Of a DNA stretch of 24,029 nt, positions 1 to 8,133 are shown piece by piece. Source of the DNA: Synergistaceae bacterium UBA1358. Its GTDB lineage: Bacteria > Synergistota > Synergistia > Synergistales > Synergistaceae. A program made the position numbers and the translations under genes. Location of the stretch: assembly GCA_002306075.1 (NCBI GenBank), contig DBRW01000025.1, positions 15,667 through 39,695 on the forward strand, read 5' to 3'. Every line of letters starts with the position of its first letter. Position 1 is the first letter of the stretch. The notes beneath the pieces were generated by a model. It ran no database searches. It worked only from the letters and a program-made list of their open reading frames with translations, and was not told where the DNA came from.

Positions 1-6
1 CTTGCC

Positions 7-21
7 GACCGCTTGACGGTC
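7..21 (-). terminator. possible hairpin just after mazG
   Basis: A 5-bp perfect stem (GACCG / CGGTC, 5-nt loop) lies 1 nt beyond the mazG stop codon. Any U-tract would fall at or beyond the window edge, so terminator function cannot be confirmed. It could also be a chance hairpin. Confidence 0.3.
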
Positions 22-22
22 T

Positions 23-871
23 TCACAACTGCTTCACGTTGGACTGCAGTCCAACAGTTTCACCGTTGTCCTGCCTCTTCGCCTTCTGCCAGAAATCTTC
101 CAGCTCGTCCAGGGTGAAGTCGCTCCACTCTTTTCCTGAAAGTGACACTTCCTCTTCCACCTTACGGAACCTCTCGCTGAATTTTACGCATGCCTTGTGA
201 AGCGTTATCTCGGGATCTGCCTTCAGATGCCTCGACAGGTTCGCGACGGCAAAGAGAAGGTCGCCAAGTTCTTCTTCCGTCGCTTCCTGAGCGGCCCCGT
301 TTGCAATGCAGTCTTTGAGTTCGTTCAGTTCCTCTTCGACCTTCGCAATTACAGGTGAGGGATCACCATTCGGCCAGTCAAAACCCACCTTGGCTGCCCT
401 CTCCTGTATCCTGTAAGCCCTGAGAAGGCCCGGCAGCCCTCTTGGGATCCCTGCCAGAAGAGATGAATCGACTTTTTTTGCCTGTCTCTCCCCTACTTTT
501 ATCTGTTCCCAGTTTTTCAATACATCATCCGAACCGTTGACATGCGTGTCTCCGAACACGTGCGGGTGACGCCTTATCAGTTTTTCTGTCAGATGGTCGA
601 TCACATTGGCTATGTCAAACTCACCAAGCTCCTCGGCGATCTCCGAAACAAAAACGACCTGCAGCAGCAGATCTCCGCATTCTTCGCAGATGTTGTCTCT
701 GTTGCTGTTCTCTATTGCCTCGATAAGTTCGTATGCTTCTTCGATTATATAGCGCCTTAATGAAAGATAGTCCTGCTCTCTGTCCCAAGGACATCCGTCA
801 GTGGCTCTGAGGCGTTTCATAACGTCCACAAGTGTTATAAATTTTTCTCCTGTTGCCTGCTTTTGAGTCAT
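23..871 (-). CDS. mazG: MazG nucleoside triphosphate pyrophosphohydrolase
   Basis: MazG hydrolyses (d)NTPs to NMP and PPi, cleansing the pool of noncanonical nucleotides. The 282-residue protein has two MazG-type all-alpha domains, the usual tandem form (about 260-280 aa). The first has CPWD at residues 27-30, the metal-binding pattern E44-E45-x-x-E48 and, further on, E64-x-x-D67. The second has an EEELNEL helix and an EEELGDLL helix near the C-terminus. The frame stays open to a TTG at 886, but that TTG lies inside the Shine-Dalgarno GGGAGG. The ATG at 871, 7 nt after GGAGG, is therefore the start. The gene is last in a run with mfd (34-nt gap) and probably shares its transcript. Confidence 0.95.
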   Translation of the reverse strand: MTQKQATGEKFITLVDVMKRLRATDGCPWDREQDYLSLRRYIIEEAYELIEAIENSNRDNICEECGDLLLQVVFVSEIAEELGEFDIANVIDHLTEKLIRRHPHVFGDTHVNGSDDVLKNWEQIKVGERQAKKVDSSLLAGIPRGLPGLLRAYRIQERAAKVGFDWPNGDPSPVIAKVEEELNELKDCIANGAAQEATEEELGDLLFAVANLSRHLKADPEITLHKACVKFSERFRKVEEEVSLSGKEWSDFTLDELEDFWQKAKRQDNGETVGLQSNVKQL

Positions 872-905
872 AACGGCGCCTCCCAACCCGTATATTCTAG
901 CAGAT

Positions 906-3900
906 TTACCCGATTTTTCCCCTTATCAGTTCTGCCAAAGTACATATTCCCGCATATCCGCCTGGTCCCACAAAACCATTGATCCACCTGATCCAGGGCT
1001 GCCTGAGATCAAGGTCGGTCCATCCGCCGTCGGGATCTCCCTGTATGACGGTCTCATGGCTGCCGCATAAGATCTTCGTGATCTGAAGATCGGGAGCCGC
1101 CGATCTGACATAGGTCAGATCCATCAGAAATTCAAGCACCGGAGGCAATTTCCCGTAACGGTCCGTGGTCTCATACTTAAGCGCCAGCGCCTCCTCGGGC
1201 GTGTCTGTCTTGAGCATCCTTCGGTAAAGGGTCACCCTCAGGTTTTCCTGCGGGATATAGTTTCCGGGGATGGCTGCCGGGAACCCTATCTCCACCTCCG
1301 CCTCTTTTCTCTTTGTCCCCTTTATCCTGGCGATCTCGTCAGCAAGCAGGTCGCAATACTTTTGGTATCCGACCCTGGTAGAATTTCCGTGCTGGGCTAT
1401 GCCGATGAGGTCTCCCCCGCCTCTTATCTGAAGATCCCTCTGTGCAAGACTGTAACCTGCCCCAAGTTCGTCCAGCTCCGCAATGGCCTCAAGTCTCTCG
1501 CTCGCCTCTACGGACAGGCGCACATCGTTGGGGTAAAAGAGGAAGGCATATGCCTGTTCTTCCCTTCTTCCGACACGGCCCCTCAGCTGGTACATCTGGG
1601 CAAGTCCGAGTTCGTGAGCATCGTCGACTATGAGAGTATTTGCCATCGGGATGTCCAGACCGCTTTCGACGATAGTCGTACATACCAGTATATCTATCTC
1701 TCCCAGCGAGAATTTCATCATCGTATTCTCCAGCTGGGCTTCCGGTGTCCTGCTGTGTGCGACTGCTATAGTAAGTTTCGGGAACAGCCTCTTCAGCATG
1801 ACAGTGCGTTCATGGATGTCATTTATCCTGTTGTGCACGAAGAAGACCTGCCCTCCCCTGTTCTTCTCGCGCAGGACAGCGCTTTTCAACAGTTCCTCTG
1901 ACCACGGCCTCACTACGGTAAGGACCGGCAGTCTCCTTTGAGGAGGTGTCTGAAGCAGCGAGATGTCCCTGAGTCCGCTGATGGAGAGGGAAAGCGAACG
2001 TGGTATCGGAGTGGCTGAAAGCATGAGCACGTCTACCCCGGGCGTCATCCTTTTCAGATGTTCCTTGTGCATGACTCCGAAGCGATGCTCCTCATCCACC
2101 ACGACAAGCCCCAGGTCTTTGAATAAGACATCATCGCTGAGAAGCCTGTGGGTGCCGATTATTATGTCGACTTTGCCGTCTTTGAGGTCTTCCAGTATTT
2201 TCTTCTGGCCAGAGATCGGAACAAACCTCGAAACGACCTCCACCCTTACGGGAAGTCTGCCGAACCTTGCAGAGAATGTCTCATAATGCTGTTGAGCAAG
2301 GAGCGTAGTCGGGGCCATTATCGCGACCTGTTTACCGCCAAAGACGGCCTTGCCGGCTGCCCTGATCGCCACCTCTGTCTTGCCGAACCCAACATCACCC
2401 ACCACCAGTCTGTCCATTGGGACCGGCCTTTCCATGTCATTCTCGACATCGCGGATGGCCTTCAACTGGTCACTGGTCTCCGTGTAGACAAAGCCATCCT
2501 CCAGTTCCTTCATCAATTCCCTGTTGGGCGGGAAAGAGTGGCCCTTTGTGAGCTCTCTTGCGGCATATATGCTGATAAGCTCTTTGGCGGCTTTTTCCGC
2601 CATCTCTTTAGCTTTGGCCGAGGCCTTTTTCCACTGTGTCCCCTTCAGGTTGTCAGGGAGCGGTTCCTGCCCCTGAAGAGGTGTCCAGGGAGATATTTTG
2701 TAAAAATGGAGCACCGGGATGAGAAGGCGTCTTTCCTCGGCGAATTCCAGGACCAGATACTCTTCTTCCCCCTCGTCTGTCTCTATCGTCTGCGGCCCCA
2801 AATATCTGGAGACACCGTAATCATCATGTACGACCCATTGTCCCGGAAGCAGGCCGGCTCCCCAGTCGCTCGGAGCTATGACCTCAGTCCTGCGTCTCGA
2901 AAGCGAAACTCCGGAAAGTTCAAGATCCGTCAGGACTGCCTTTTGGGCCAGGGTATCGACAAAGCCTTCGGAGAGCACTCCTTTGACCGCCGGGTACCCC
3001 CTTGACTCAGCCCATGAAAGGTTCTGCTTCGATTCTGAGAATACTTCTACCGAAATGCCTTCTCTGGCAAGGTCTTCGCAGTAGTGCTCAACATCCCTGA
3101 GTCTGCCTCTGAAAAGTGGAAACTGTTTGACGGCAAGTCTGAAAGATGTGTTTGTTGCATCTCTCGTTACCCTTATCCTTTTATACTTCGTAAAGAAAAC
3201 ACAGAGTTCTTCCCACTTTTTCCACGGAACGGCGTTTTGCGTGTCGCGTTCAAGATTCTGCCACAGCCAGACAGAATTCTCCGCCGTCATATCAAGTCCT
3301 TTGGGATCGAAGAAAATGACTCTCATATCATTTGGAAGGTACTTTTCGAGCTCTGTCTCCTTTTTTGATATGAGACTTTTAAAGGAACATTTATTTATTG
3401 TACGAAGGCTTTTTTGTGTTTCGGGGTCAAAAAACCTTATGCTTTCAATTTCATCGTCAAAAAACTCCAGTCTTACGGGATAAGGATCGGAAGGACTAAA
3501 AATATCTATTATGCTGCCTCTGGATACAAACTGTCCGGGAGACCAGACCAGTTCGCTTCTCTCGTACCCTTTTTGCGCGAGCCAGTCCAGAAGTATCTCC
3601 CTTGGGTAGCTGCTGCCCTGTTCCATCTCAAAATGATCCCCGCCCACGGAAAACGGAGCCAGAAGAGATGCAGGAGTAGCGGCCAGCGTGCCCCCATAGA
3701 TCCTGAAGTGTTCAAGTATGCCTCCCCTTTGAACTTTGAGCGCCTCTGACCTTGATATGTCTTCCGTTAAAGGCATTTCGGGAAGTTCCGTGACCTTCTT
3801 TATCGTGCCCAGAGCCTCGCAGTCTGCTGCAAAATCTCTTACCTGTCTCTGGTCAGGAAGCAAAACGAGCAACGAGGTGTCGGGATCTCTAGCGACCCAA

Positions 3901-4037
3901 CTCCTCATTGCTCCCTTTGATACAAGATGTACTGATTTATTGCGCAGCCAAGCCTCTTCGTCAAGATCAAAGAGACTGCTTACAGGCCGGCTGCTTTTTT
4001 CCTTATCCAGCATTCCTTCACGCTTTGCCTGAGTCAT
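906..4037 (-). CDS. mfd: Transcription-repair coupling factor Mfd
   Basis: Mfd is a DNA translocase that displaces RNA polymerase stalled at lesions and recruits UvrA. The protein has about 1043 residues, shorter than E. coli Mfd (1148), and the shortfall is in the N-terminal UvrB-like part. The RNA polymerase-interacting (CarD-like) domain lies near residues 393-460 (LPGQWVVHDDYGVSRY). Walker A GDVGFGKTE is near residue 550, the DEEH box near 647, and LSATPIPR motif III follows. The C-terminal half has the RGRVGR helicase motif and a Mfd C-terminal domain. The start is uncertain: ATG at 4037 overlaps pth by 20 nt with a weak SD, while ATG at 4013 follows the pth stop with GAAGG placed unusually close. 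Only the stop is firm. Confidence 0.96.
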   Translation of the reverse strand: MTQAKREGMLDKEKSSRPVSSLFDLDEEAWLRNKSVHLVSKGAMRSWVARDPDTSLLVLLPDQRQVRDFAADCEALGTIKKVTELPEMPLTEDISRSEALKVQRGGILEHFRIYGGTLAATPASLLAPFSVGGDHFEMEQGSSYPREILLDWLAQKGYERSELVWSPGQFVSRGSIIDIFSPSDPYPVRLEFFDDEIESIRFFDPETQKSLRTINKCSFKSLISKKETELEKYLPNDMRVIFFDPKGLDMTAENSVWLWQNLERDTQNAVPWKKWEELCVFFTKYKRIRVTRDATNTSFRLAVKQFPLFRGRLRDVEHYCEDLAREGISVEVFSESKQNLSWAESRGYPAVKGVLSEGFVDTLAQKAVLTDLELSGVSLSRRRTEVIAPSDWGAGLLPGQWVVHDDYGVSRYLGPQTIETDEGEEEYLVLEFAEERRLLIPVLHFYKISPWTPLQGQEPLPDNLKGTQWKKASAKAKEMAEKAAKELISIYAARELTKGHSFPPNRELMKELEDGFVYTETSDQLKAIRDVENDMERPVPMDRLVVGDVGFGKTEVAIRAAGKAVFGGKQVAIMAPTTLLAQQHYETFSARFGRLPVRVEVVSRFVPISGQKKILEDLKDGKVDIIIGTHRLLSDDVLFKDLGLVVVDEEHRFGVMHKEHLKRMTPGVDVLMLSATPIPRSLSLSISGLRDISLLQTPPQRRLPVLTVVRPWSEELLKSAVLREKNRGGQVFFVHNRINDIHERTVMLKRLFPKLTIAVAHSRTPEAQLENTMMKFSLGEIDILVCTTIVESGLDIPMANTLIVDDAHELGLAQMYQLRGRVGRREEQAYAFLFYPNDVRLSVEASERLEAIAELDELGAGYSLAQRDLQIRGGGDLIGIAQHGNSTRVGYQKYCDLLADEIARIKGTKRKEAEVEIGFPAAIPGNYIPQENLRVTLYRRMLKTDTPEEALALKYETTDRYGKLPPVLEFLMDLTYVRSAAPDLQITKILCGSHETVIQGDPDGGWTDLDLRQPWIRWINGFVGPGGYAGICTLAELIRGKIG

Positions 4038-4608
4038 CAAGCCTGAGTCCGTTGATGGAACTCATAGCTTTTTGGATATCGTCTTTCAGCCAGATATTTA
4101 TGGCTTCCCAGGCAATATCCTCAAGTTTATGCCACAGCTCCCTCTGGCCGTGAGGGATCCTGCCGAGGACCCAATCGGCCATATCAACGTTTCCCTGCGG
4201 CTCTCCGACACCTATCCGGAGCCTCGGAACATCCAATGTCTTCAGAGCTCCCAGGATGGACATCATTCCCTTTTGTCCCCCTGCTGATCCCTTTTCTCTG
4301 ATCCGTACCCTTCCGAAGGGAAGCGCGGCATCGTCATATATGACAAGGATGTCCGACGTTGCGATGTTCTGGTAATTTACTGCCTCAGCCACGGACAGGC
4401 CGCTCAGGTTCATGTATGTATACGGCTTGAGCAGGCAGATCTTCTCACCGTTATGAGGCACGGGGCCCCAAAAAGCTCCTCTGAATCTCATCCTGGGCTC
4501 AGAAAGCCCCAGCCTTGAAACAAAAGAATCTATCATAAGCCAGCCTGCGTTGTGTCTGGTCCATGCATACTCCACGCCAGGATTTCCCAGGCCTACGATA
4601 AGTTTCAT
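4018..4608 (-). CDS. pth: Peptidyl-tRNA hydrolase
   Basis: Pth releases peptides from peptidyl-tRNAs dropped by ribosomes. Its 196 residues match the family size. Catalytic and substrate residues are visible by alignment to E. coli from memory: N9 (GNPG), H19 (TRHN), N67 (TYMNLSG) and D92 (YDDAALPFG). The segment usually written GGHNG reads GGQKG here (residues 110-114), so the position of E. coli N114 is K113. The start ATG has no close SD; AGGAG lies about 15 nt upstream, so translation may depend on coupling to rplY, 30 nt upstream. It sits between rplY and mfd, a common neighbourhood for pth. Confidence 0.95.
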   Translation of the reverse strand: MKLIVGLGNPGVEYAWTRHNAGWLMIDSFVSRLGLSEPRMRFRGAFWGPVPHNGEKICLLKPYTYMNLSGLSVAEAVNYQNIATSDILVIYDDAALPFGRVRIREKGSAGGQKGMMSILGALKTLDVPRLRIGVGEPQGNVDMADWVLGRIPHGQRELWHKLEDIAWEAINIWLKDDIQKAMSSINGLRLDDSGKA

Positions 4609-4638
4609 GACGGTGTCACGTTATCTCCTGTGCTGATC

Positions 4639-5304
4639 TTATTCTTCTTCCTTCGCTTTGCCCTTTGCAACTACTTCAACTTCGGTATTTTCTCCCTCGG
4701 TCCCCTCTTCTTCAGTCTCAACAGCAGCTCTGGGCTGGATTATATGAAGTACAAGAGTATCTGCCGGGGTGTGGAGTACACAATCTTCGGGCAGGGCAAG
4801 GTCTTTGACGAAGATCTCGTCTCCGAGTTTGAGCTCGGCAACGTCTACCACGATATCTTCGGGGATGTCACGGGGCTGGATCTCGACTGTGACATATCTT
4901 GTCGTCTGATTGAGAAGACCACCCTCTTTGATCCCGGGGGCACACTCTTTATTGAAGACCTTGATGGGGATCTCGACCTTGACCTTATGTCCTTTCAGGA
5001 CCTGATAGAAGTCGATGTGACGGAGGCTCTGGCTGATCGGATGGCGCTGTACGTCTCTGATGAGGGCCATGCATTCCTTTCCGTCGGACATCGCCAGTTC
5101 AATGACGGTTGTCTCCCTTGCCCCGCTGTTCGCTATCGGCGCGACAGCTCTTGCGGAAACCATCCCGGCAAGTCCGAGTTTATGTTCTGGTCCATAGAGT
5201 ACGGCAGGTACCATGTCTTTTGAACGGATCTTTCTGCATGCTCCGGTACCCGTTTTCTCTCTTAGTGTAAATTCGATCTTATGCTGCTGTTTTTTTGCTG
5301 CCAT
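4639..5304 (-). CDS. rplY: Large ribosomal subunit protein bL25, long CTC/TL5 form
   Basis: bL25 binds 5S rRNA. The 221-residue protein is the long form: an N-terminal L25 barrel (about residues 8-95, with VPAVLYG and RDVQRHPISQSLRHIDF) joined to the TL5/CTC C-terminal domain (about 100-192, with GGLLNQTTRYVTVEI and IPEDIVVDV). A very acidic, probably disordered tail (ETEEEGTEGENTEVEV) follows, ending in a mixed KGKAKEEE. A strong SD, GAGGAGG, precedes the ATG at 7-8 nt. It lies between prs and pth, the classic prs-rplY-pth order. A hairpin occupies the 95-nt gap from prs. Confidence 0.95.
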   Translation of the reverse strand: MAAKKQQHKIEFTLREKTGTGACRKIRSKDMVPAVLYGPEHKLGLAGMVSARAVAPIANSGARETTVIELAMSDGKECMALIRDVQRHPISQSLRHIDFYQVLKGHKVKVEIPIKVFNKECAPGIKEGGLLNQTTRYVTVEIQPRDIPEDIVVDVAELKLGDEIFVKDLALPEDCVLHTPADTLVLHIIQPRAAVETEEEGTEGENTEVEVVAKGKAKEEE

Positions 5305-5363
5305 CAGTGTTTCCTCCTCAGAAAATATATGCTTGCTTGATATTTATTGCTCTATGCTTTTCA

Positions 5364-5380
5364 GCGGCAAGATCTGCCGC
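5364..5380 (-). other. hairpin between prs and rplY
   Basis: A perfect 6-bp stem (GCGGCA / TGCCGC, 5-nt loop) lies in the prs-rplY gap. No U-run follows on the minus strand, so it is not a canonical terminator. It could be a processing or leader structure for rplY, or chance. Confidence 0.35.
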
Positions 5381-5399
5381 GGTGATACCAGGTCCGTAC

Positions 5400-6371
5400 C
5401 TACCTGAAAAGGATGCTTACCGAATGTTCCGAATGGATCCTCCTGAGAGCTTCCGCAAAAAGCGGTGAGATCGGCAGGACAGTCAGTCTGTCGAACTTTT
5501 TCTCTTCCTTGACAGGGATAGTGTCTGTCACTACCACTTCTTTGATAAGGGACTGCTTGAGCCTGTCAATTGCGGGTCCGGAGAGAACTCCGTGGGTCGC
5601 GCAGGCGTAGACCTCATTCGCGCCTCTTGCACGGAGAGCTTCAGCCGCCTTGACGATCGTGCCGGCAGTGTCGATTATGTCGTCTACCAGGACAACCGTT
5701 TTTCCCTCAATATTTCCTATTATCTCCATGACTTCGCAGACATTCGTCACTTCGTGAGAGCGTCTCTTGTCGACGATGGCAAGTTCAGCGTTTCCGATCT
5801 GTTCCGCAAACTTTCTTGCTCTGACGACACCTCCGATATCCGGAGAGACGACTGTCACCATTCCCTGATCGACGTCTTTTTTCAGAGTCCTGTGGAAATA
5901 GGATGCAAGAAGCGGCACACCGGTCAGATGATCTACCGGGATATCAAAGAATCCCTGTATCTGCCCGGCGTGGAGATCTGCCGAGATCACTCTGTCTGCT
6001 CCTGCCTTCTCAAGAAGGTTGGCGATCAGCTTTGATGTGATAGGCTCCCTTGAGCGCGTCTTCCTGTCCTGCCTCGCGTATCCGAAATACGGGATGACGA
6101 GGTTGACGCGGTATGCGGATGCTCTCCTCAGCGCGTCGACAATGATAAGGAGTTCCATAAGGTGTTCATTAGCCGGTTCGCATGTAGGCTGTACCACATA
6201 TACGTCCGCACCTCTTACGCTCTCTTCTATCGAAACACCTATCTCTCCGTCGGAAAACCTGAATAGTTTTGACGCCGAAAGGGGAACTCCGAGATTCATG
6301 CAGATGCTCTCGGCAAACTGCTGATGAGCGCTCCCCGAAAAAATTTTGACCTCCCTCAAACCTGCAGACAT
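5400..6371 (-). CDS. prs: Ribose-phosphate pyrophosphokinase (PRPP synthetase)
   Basis: Prs makes PRPP from ribose 5-phosphate and ATP, feeding purine, pyrimidine, His, Trp and NAD synthesis. The 323-residue protein fits class I enzymes. It shows FSDGEIGV (residues 39-46), the ATP/metal region YFGYARQDRKTRSREPI, the SADLHAGQIQGFF segment, the flexible-loop VDKRRS and the PRPP-binding loop VVLVDDIIDTAGT near residue 225. The frame extends 28 codons upstream, but GGGAGG is placed 8 nt before the ATG at 6371 and the extension would lie wholly inside glmU. The gap to the glmU stop is 1 nt, so glmU-prs is clearly an operon. Confidence 0.97.
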   Translation of the reverse strand: MSAGLREVKIFSGSAHQQFAESICMNLGVPLSASKLFRFSDGEIGVSIEESVRGADVYVVQPTCEPANEHLMELLIIVDALRRASAYRVNLVIPYFGYARQDRKTRSREPITSKLIANLLEKAGADRVISADLHAGQIQGFFDIPVDHLTGVPLLASYFHRTLKKDVDQGMVTVVSPDIGGVVRARKFAEQIGNAELAIVDKRRSHEVTNVCEVMEIIGNIEGKTVVLVDDIIDTAGTIVKAAEALRARGANEVYACATHGVLSGPAIDRLKQSLIKEVVVTDTIPVKEEKKFDRLTVLPISPLFAEALRRIHSEHSVSILFR

Positions 6372-6372
6372 G

Positions 6373-7770
6373 TCAATTTCCTCCCTTGCCGATCTTCCTG
6401 CGGGAACTCCAGCCCTCGATATTTTTTTGTCTTGCCCTTGCGACTCCAAGCGCACCGTCTGGAATATCCTGTGTTATCACCGAACCTGCCGCTGTTACGA
6501 CATTGTCCCCGACAGTCACCGGCGCTACAAACATTGTATCACTGCCGACAAAACAATTGTTGCCAATTTTTGTAAAATTCTTTTTTTCTCCGTCGTAGTT
6601 GCAGGTTATCGTACCGGCTCCTATATTGGTCTTTTCACCGATATCCGCATCCCCGACATAAGAGAGGTGTGGGACCTTGGCCCCTCTCCGAATCGTGCTT
6701 TTCTTGATCTCTACGAACCTTCCCACATGGACATCATCGTGGATCTCGGCACCGTCACGGATATATACGAACGGACCGACAGTCGACCTTTCGCCTACTC
6801 TGCTTTTTTTGATCATTACATTTCCGACTATCTCGACGTTGTCTTCAAGTACAGAGTCCGTGAGGATGGTAAAGCTGCCCACCGTGCATCCGTTTCCGAT
6901 CGATGTCCTGCCCCACAGCTGAACGTTTGGCTTTATCTCGATATCTTCACCGAGCTCGACTTTGGGGCCTATCCAAGTAGAAGCTGGATCATTGCATCTT
7001 ACTCCCCTGTTCATCCACTTATCGAGTATCCTTTTCTTCATTACCGAGGCCGCTTCGGCAAGCTGGCCGGGGTCGTTAATACCGAGGAATTCGGCCGCAT
7101 CCTGCGCCTTTACGGCATCAGTGCGCCCTCCGTCCTGTTCTGTCAGGGCGACTGCATCAGGCAGATAGTACTCCTTCTGACTGTTCGCGCAGCTCAGTCT
7201 GTCTATCACCGCTGACAGCGCGGACGTTTTGAACACGTACATCCCGCTGTTCACTTCACGGCATTTTCTTTCATCGGGGGTCGCGTCCTTATGTTCCACG
7301 ATCCTTACCGAAAGTCCGTCCCTTATGACCCTGCCGTAACCGGTCGGGTCCTGAAGGTCGAAGCTCAAAAAGCTGCAGCAGTTGTCCTTTTCTATGTGGG
7401 CATTTATGAACTTCAGAAGGGTATCTGCTTTTATCAACGGTGTATCGCCGGGCAGGATCACTACGTTCTCGTAATCCTTCCACCAGTCCATGGTAAGCTT
7501 CGCGGCATGGCCCGTACCAAGCTGCTCTTTCTGCCATAACACATTTATTTCGGGGAACTCACTTTTGATCCATTCTTCAACAGTCTCACCGGAAAAACCT
7601 ACAACTACGGATATTTCCCTGAAACCTGCCGATGTCAATTCTGAAAGCGGATAGTAAAGGAGCGGTTCTTCAAGTATTTTATGAAGGACTTTGGGTGTTT
7701 TACTGCGCATTCTTGTCCCTTTGCCTGCTGCCAAGATCAATACACAAAATTTGTTCTTTTCATGCTGCAT
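6373..7770 (-). CDS. glmU: Bifunctional GlmU (N-acetylglucosamine-1-P uridylyltransferase / glucosamine-1-P acetyltransferase)
   Basis: GlmU makes UDP-GlcNAc from GlcN-1-P in two steps, for peptidoglycan and surface polymers. The 465-residue protein has both halves. The N-terminal pyrophosphorylase has LILAAGKGTRMRSKTPKVLH (residues 11-30). The C-terminal left-handed beta-helix has hexapeptide repeats, the PHLSYVGDADIG acetyl-transfer motif and NIGAGTITCNYDG. The frame runs to an earlier ATG at 7791, but AAGGAG is spaced 8 nt before the ATG at 7770, which gives the family-typical N-terminus. It leads glmU-prs-rplY-pth-mfd-mazG, and GlmM, the preceding enzyme in the pathway, is also in the window. 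Confidence 0.97.
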   Translation of the reverse strand: MQHEKNKFCVLILAAGKGTRMRSKTPKVLHKILEEPLLYYPLSELTSAGFREISVVVGFSGETVEEWIKSEFPEINVLWQKEQLGTGHAAKLTMDWWKDYENVVILPGDTPLIKADTLLKFINAHIEKDNCCSFLSFDLQDPTGYGRVIRDGLSVRIVEHKDATPDERKCREVNSGMYVFKTSALSAVIDRLSCANSQKEYYLPDAVALTEQDGGRTDAVKAQDAAEFLGINDPGQLAEAASVMKKRILDKWMNRGVRCNDPASTWIGPKVELGEDIEIKPNVQLWGRTSIGNGCTVGSFTILTDSVLEDNVEIVGNVMIKKSRVGERSTVGPFVYIRDGAEIHDDVHVGRFVEIKKSTIRRGAKVPHLSYVGDADIGEKTNIGAGTITCNYDGEKKNFTKIGNNCFVGSDTMFVAPVTVGDNVVTAAGSVITQDIPDGALGVARARQKNIEGWSSRRKIGKGGN

Positions 7771-7796
7771 GACTCCGGCTCCTTCCATCAAAAAAG

Positions 7797-7802
7797 ATTA
7801 TA
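7797..7802 (-). promoter_or_regulatory. candidate -10 element for glmU
   Basis: A perfect TATAAT on the minus strand would start transcription near 7790, leaving about 20 nt of leader before the glmU ATG. No good -35 match is present 16-18 nt upstream (CAATGT), so this rests on the -10 and its position only. Confidence 0.45.
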
Positions 7803-7816
7803 TAATAAAACACAGT

Positions 7817-7838
7817 AAAACATTGGGAAGGCATTCCC
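7817..7838 (-). terminator. weak candidate terminator after tRNA-Gln
   Basis: On the minus strand a 5-bp hairpin (GGGAA / TTCCC, 4-nt loop) is followed by AATGTTTT. The stem and T-run are both short. If inactive, tRNA-Gln and glmU would be co-transcribed. Confidence 0.35.
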
Positions 7839-7861
7839 CTGCCTACCCTGCCACTGAACTG

Positions 7862-7935
7862 TGGCTGGGGTGGATGGATTCGAACCATCGGTGGCGGATC
7901 CAAAGTCCGCTGCCTTTCCTCTTGGCTACACCCCA
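7862..7935 (-). tRNA. tRNA-Gln (anticodon UUG)
   Basis: The 74-nt sequence folds as a full cloverleaf: acceptor TGGGGTG / CACCCCA, D arm GCC / GGC, anticodon stem GCGGA / TCCGC around loop CTTTGGA (anticodon TTG), and T arm GATGG / CCATC around TTCGAAT. The discriminator is G and the 3' CCA is encoded. The U1-A72 pair is typical of bacterial tRNA-Gln. It lies upstream of glmU on the same strand. Confidence 0.97.
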
Positions 7936-7951
7936 TTGACGTGCAACGGAC

Positions 7952-7981
7952 ATTATAGCTTGTATGTTGAAAAATACGCAA
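7952..7981 (-). promoter_or_regulatory. candidate promoter of tRNA-Gln
   Basis: On the minus strand a perfect TATAAT (7952-7957) lies 18 nt downstream of TTGCGT (7976-7981), a partial -35. The predicted start is a few nucleotides upstream of the mature tRNA 5' end at 7935. Confidence 0.55.
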
Positions 7982-8133
7982 GTAGACGCATGTTGATAAA
8001 CAGACATTTCCTCGGCCAATCCATTTCAGACAAGCATCGGGATCATCTTACCGGACGATCAGGGACTCCGGTAAAATTGACATGATGCAGACGCAACAAC
8101 TTTTATAGTGTAAATTACGTAATCATGCTTATC
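7982..8133. other. non-coding interval between tRNA-Gln and the perR operator
   Basis: No credible gene is seen here. It holds an 8-bp perfect inverted repeat (TTACCGGA 8048-8055 / TCCGGTAA 8067-8074) and a 10-bp palindrome ATTACGTAAT (8114-8123). A TTGACA (8077-8082) has only badly spaced -10-like sequences. The elements may be regulatory, but the sequence alone does not show it. Confidence 0.5.

Noticed and set aside
872..886. Five-codon upstream extension of mazG from a TTG
   Set aside because: The TTG lies within the Shine-Dalgarno sequence that serves the ATG at 871.
2148..3005. 285-codon plus-strand frame opposite mfd
   Set aside because: It is antisense to conserved Mfd coding sequence and shows no recognisable domain or start signal; it is a shadow frame.
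6372..6455. 28-codon N-terminal extension of prs
   Set aside because: It lies inside glmU, is not typical of PRPP synthetases, and GGGAGG is correctly placed for the ATG at 6371.
6346..7215. 289-codon plus-strand frame opposite glmU
   Set aside because: It is antisense to the hexapeptide-repeat half of GlmU, whose periodic codons keep the opposite strand open.
8077..8109. TTGACA as -35 of a perR promoter
   Set aside because: The nearest -10-like sequences are 19-21 nt away, and a better spaced pair lies at 8171-8199.
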